Shown here piece after piece: positions 63,000 through 64,000 of a DNA stretch of 64,000 nt (positions are counted from its first letter, which is position 1; every line of letters starts with the position of its first letter). The notes below the pieces were generated by a model. That model saw nothing but the letters and a program-made list of their open reading frames with translations, made no database searches and was not told the DNA's origin. This stretch comes from Termitomyces sp. T153. Its lineage: Eukaryota > Basidiomycota > Agaricomycetes > Agaricales > Lyophyllaceae. Location: assembly GCA_018296165.2 (NCBI GenBank), contig JACKQL020000013.1:930001-994000 (forward strand), read 5' to 3'. A program made the translations under genes and the position numbers.

Positions 63000-63241
63000 T
63001 GTATGTTCTACGATCCGAGTCACTATATGTAGTACAAATCACAAAAGTTACTGTATGCAGGAGTATGGCATCATAGTAAGGTTCACGACTTTCACATGGG
63101 TCTGGGTAAACACGTGGTATTGCAATTGACGCGATAATCACATGCAATCAGCGTCACTCCGTTCGAAACACGAACTTCGATATAAAACTCCAGCCAAGGG
63201 TAGGTGCTTGCAGATTCGTGTAAATCATCGTTGCTTCTTCA
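63000..63241. promoter_or_regulatory. Spacer between racemase and acyl-CoA dehydrogenase C
   Basis: 242 bp; holds the racemase 3' end and the promoter of the next gene. No other feature seen. Confidence 0.45.
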
Positions 63242-64000
63242 ATGGCATCCGCAACCAAACAAATCACGCGAGACGAGGTTGAGAAGGTCCGTCCCTGTCC
63301 AATTCTGATCGTTTCCACCTTCATCTCACTCCTCCCAACGTGGCACAGCACAACAAAGATGGCGACTTGGTGAGCATACCATACGCAAGACGACTCAGAC
63401 TACGTGAAATAACTAATAGACGTTCAATCTAGTGGATAATTGTTGACTCCAAAGTCTACGACATCTCAAGGTTCAAGAATTTACATCCTGGTGGTGCCTC
63501 CGTCCTGCTCGACGCGGAAGTCGGTGTGTTCTCTATCTCTCAATCGACGAATAGTTTTTGACGAATGCATCGTTGTAGCGGGGAAAGATGCAACCGAGGC
63601 TTTCTATGGCTTGCATCGCCATGAAGTTTTGGAGCGGCCGCAATACAAACGCCTTCAGATAGGCGTTATTGCTGGAGAAGAGAGCAAAATATACGGACGG
63701 ATACCTGGCGAGAACAGTAATGTGCCATATGCAGAGCCTACCTGGCTTGCAGAAGGGTATCATAGTGCTTACTTTACAGAGGCACGTCTTGTTTTCGAAG
63801 TGTCAGCCTCCGCCGTCATTCTTACAGTATAAACATTCCTTCACCAGAACCACCGACAGTTCCACAAAGCAATTAGACAATTCTTTGATACTGTTGTTTA
63901 TCCTGATGCCTTGGCACGTCGAGCAATCTATCCTCACTTTTGAAATGCTCATCGTGGTATAATAGGCTAGAGAGGCAGATGGAAAGCGCCCAAGCCAGAG
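63242..64000 (+). CDS. Cytochrome b5-acyl-CoA dehydrogenase fusion, copy C (partial, runs off the window)
   Basis: Six exons lie in the window: 63242-63286, 63349-63369, 63433-63523, 63579-63781, 63848-63913 and 63966 to the end. Exon lengths 21, 91, 203 and 66 equal those of copy A exactly, which confirms the boundaries. The cytochrome b5 domain is complete (WIIVDSKVYDISRFKNLHPG, GLHRHE), followed by [20 protein letters not shown] at the start of the dehydrogenase. Introns 63782-63847 and 63914-63965 both start GCACGT, so both are GC-AG introns; without the second, an in-frame TGA follows. The start MASATKQITRDEVEK parallels copy A. Confidence 0.9.

Overview
The window is from a filamentous fungus, almost certainly an Agaricomycete basidiomycete. 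Genes are dense and cut by many introns of about 45-60 bp. Expected basidiomycete families are present: BTB and F-box/LRR proteins, a GH79 glucuronidase, and cytochrome b5-acyl-CoA dehydrogenase fusions. All gene models were built by hand from GT-AG (or GC-AG) junctions, reading-frame continuity and protein-family patterns. Every multi-exon model sums to a multiple of three.

Left arm (1-31.9 kb), mostly single-copy genes in order: F-box/LRR protein (+); vacuolar CAX-type Ca2+/H+ exchanger (+); pyruvate dehydrogenase E1 beta (-); MaoC 2-enoyl-CoA hydratase (-); tandem-SDR 3-hydroxyacyl-CoA dehydrogenase (-); B-type cyclin (-); FHA/G-patch protein (-); XLF/NHEJ1 DNA-repair factor (+); MIM1/TOM13-like mitochondrial outer-membrane protein (+); two tandem cytochrome b5-acyl-CoA dehydrogenases (-); BTB protein (-).

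Middle (about 32.0-58.2 kb): a block of transposable elements almost empty of CpG. It holds a decayed BTB gene and a Helitron interrupted by a Ty3/Gypsy chromovirus (36333-42450). The Helitron is cut again by a long-LTR element with no recognisable pol (43362-52266). Beyond it lie an inverted LTR, a solo LTR nested in another solo LTR with clean target duplications, and a gag fragment they split. CpG returns abruptly at about 58.2 kb.

Right arm (58.2-64 kb): secreted GH79 beta-glucuronidase (-), alpha-methylacyl-CoA racemase (+), and the first part of a third cytochrome b5-acyl-CoA dehydrogenase (+), cut by the window end.

The main theme is peroxisomal fatty-acid oxidation. Hydratase, hydroxyacyl-CoA dehydrogenase, three acyl-CoA dehydrogenases and a racemase lie within 55 kb. 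The hydratase and dehydrogenase are the two halves of fungal FOX2, here encoded by separate adjacent genes that each end in the peroxisomal signal AKL. The two complete acyl-CoA dehydrogenases end in ARL. Four introns use GC rather than GT donors, three of them in the acyl-CoA dehydrogenase paralogues.
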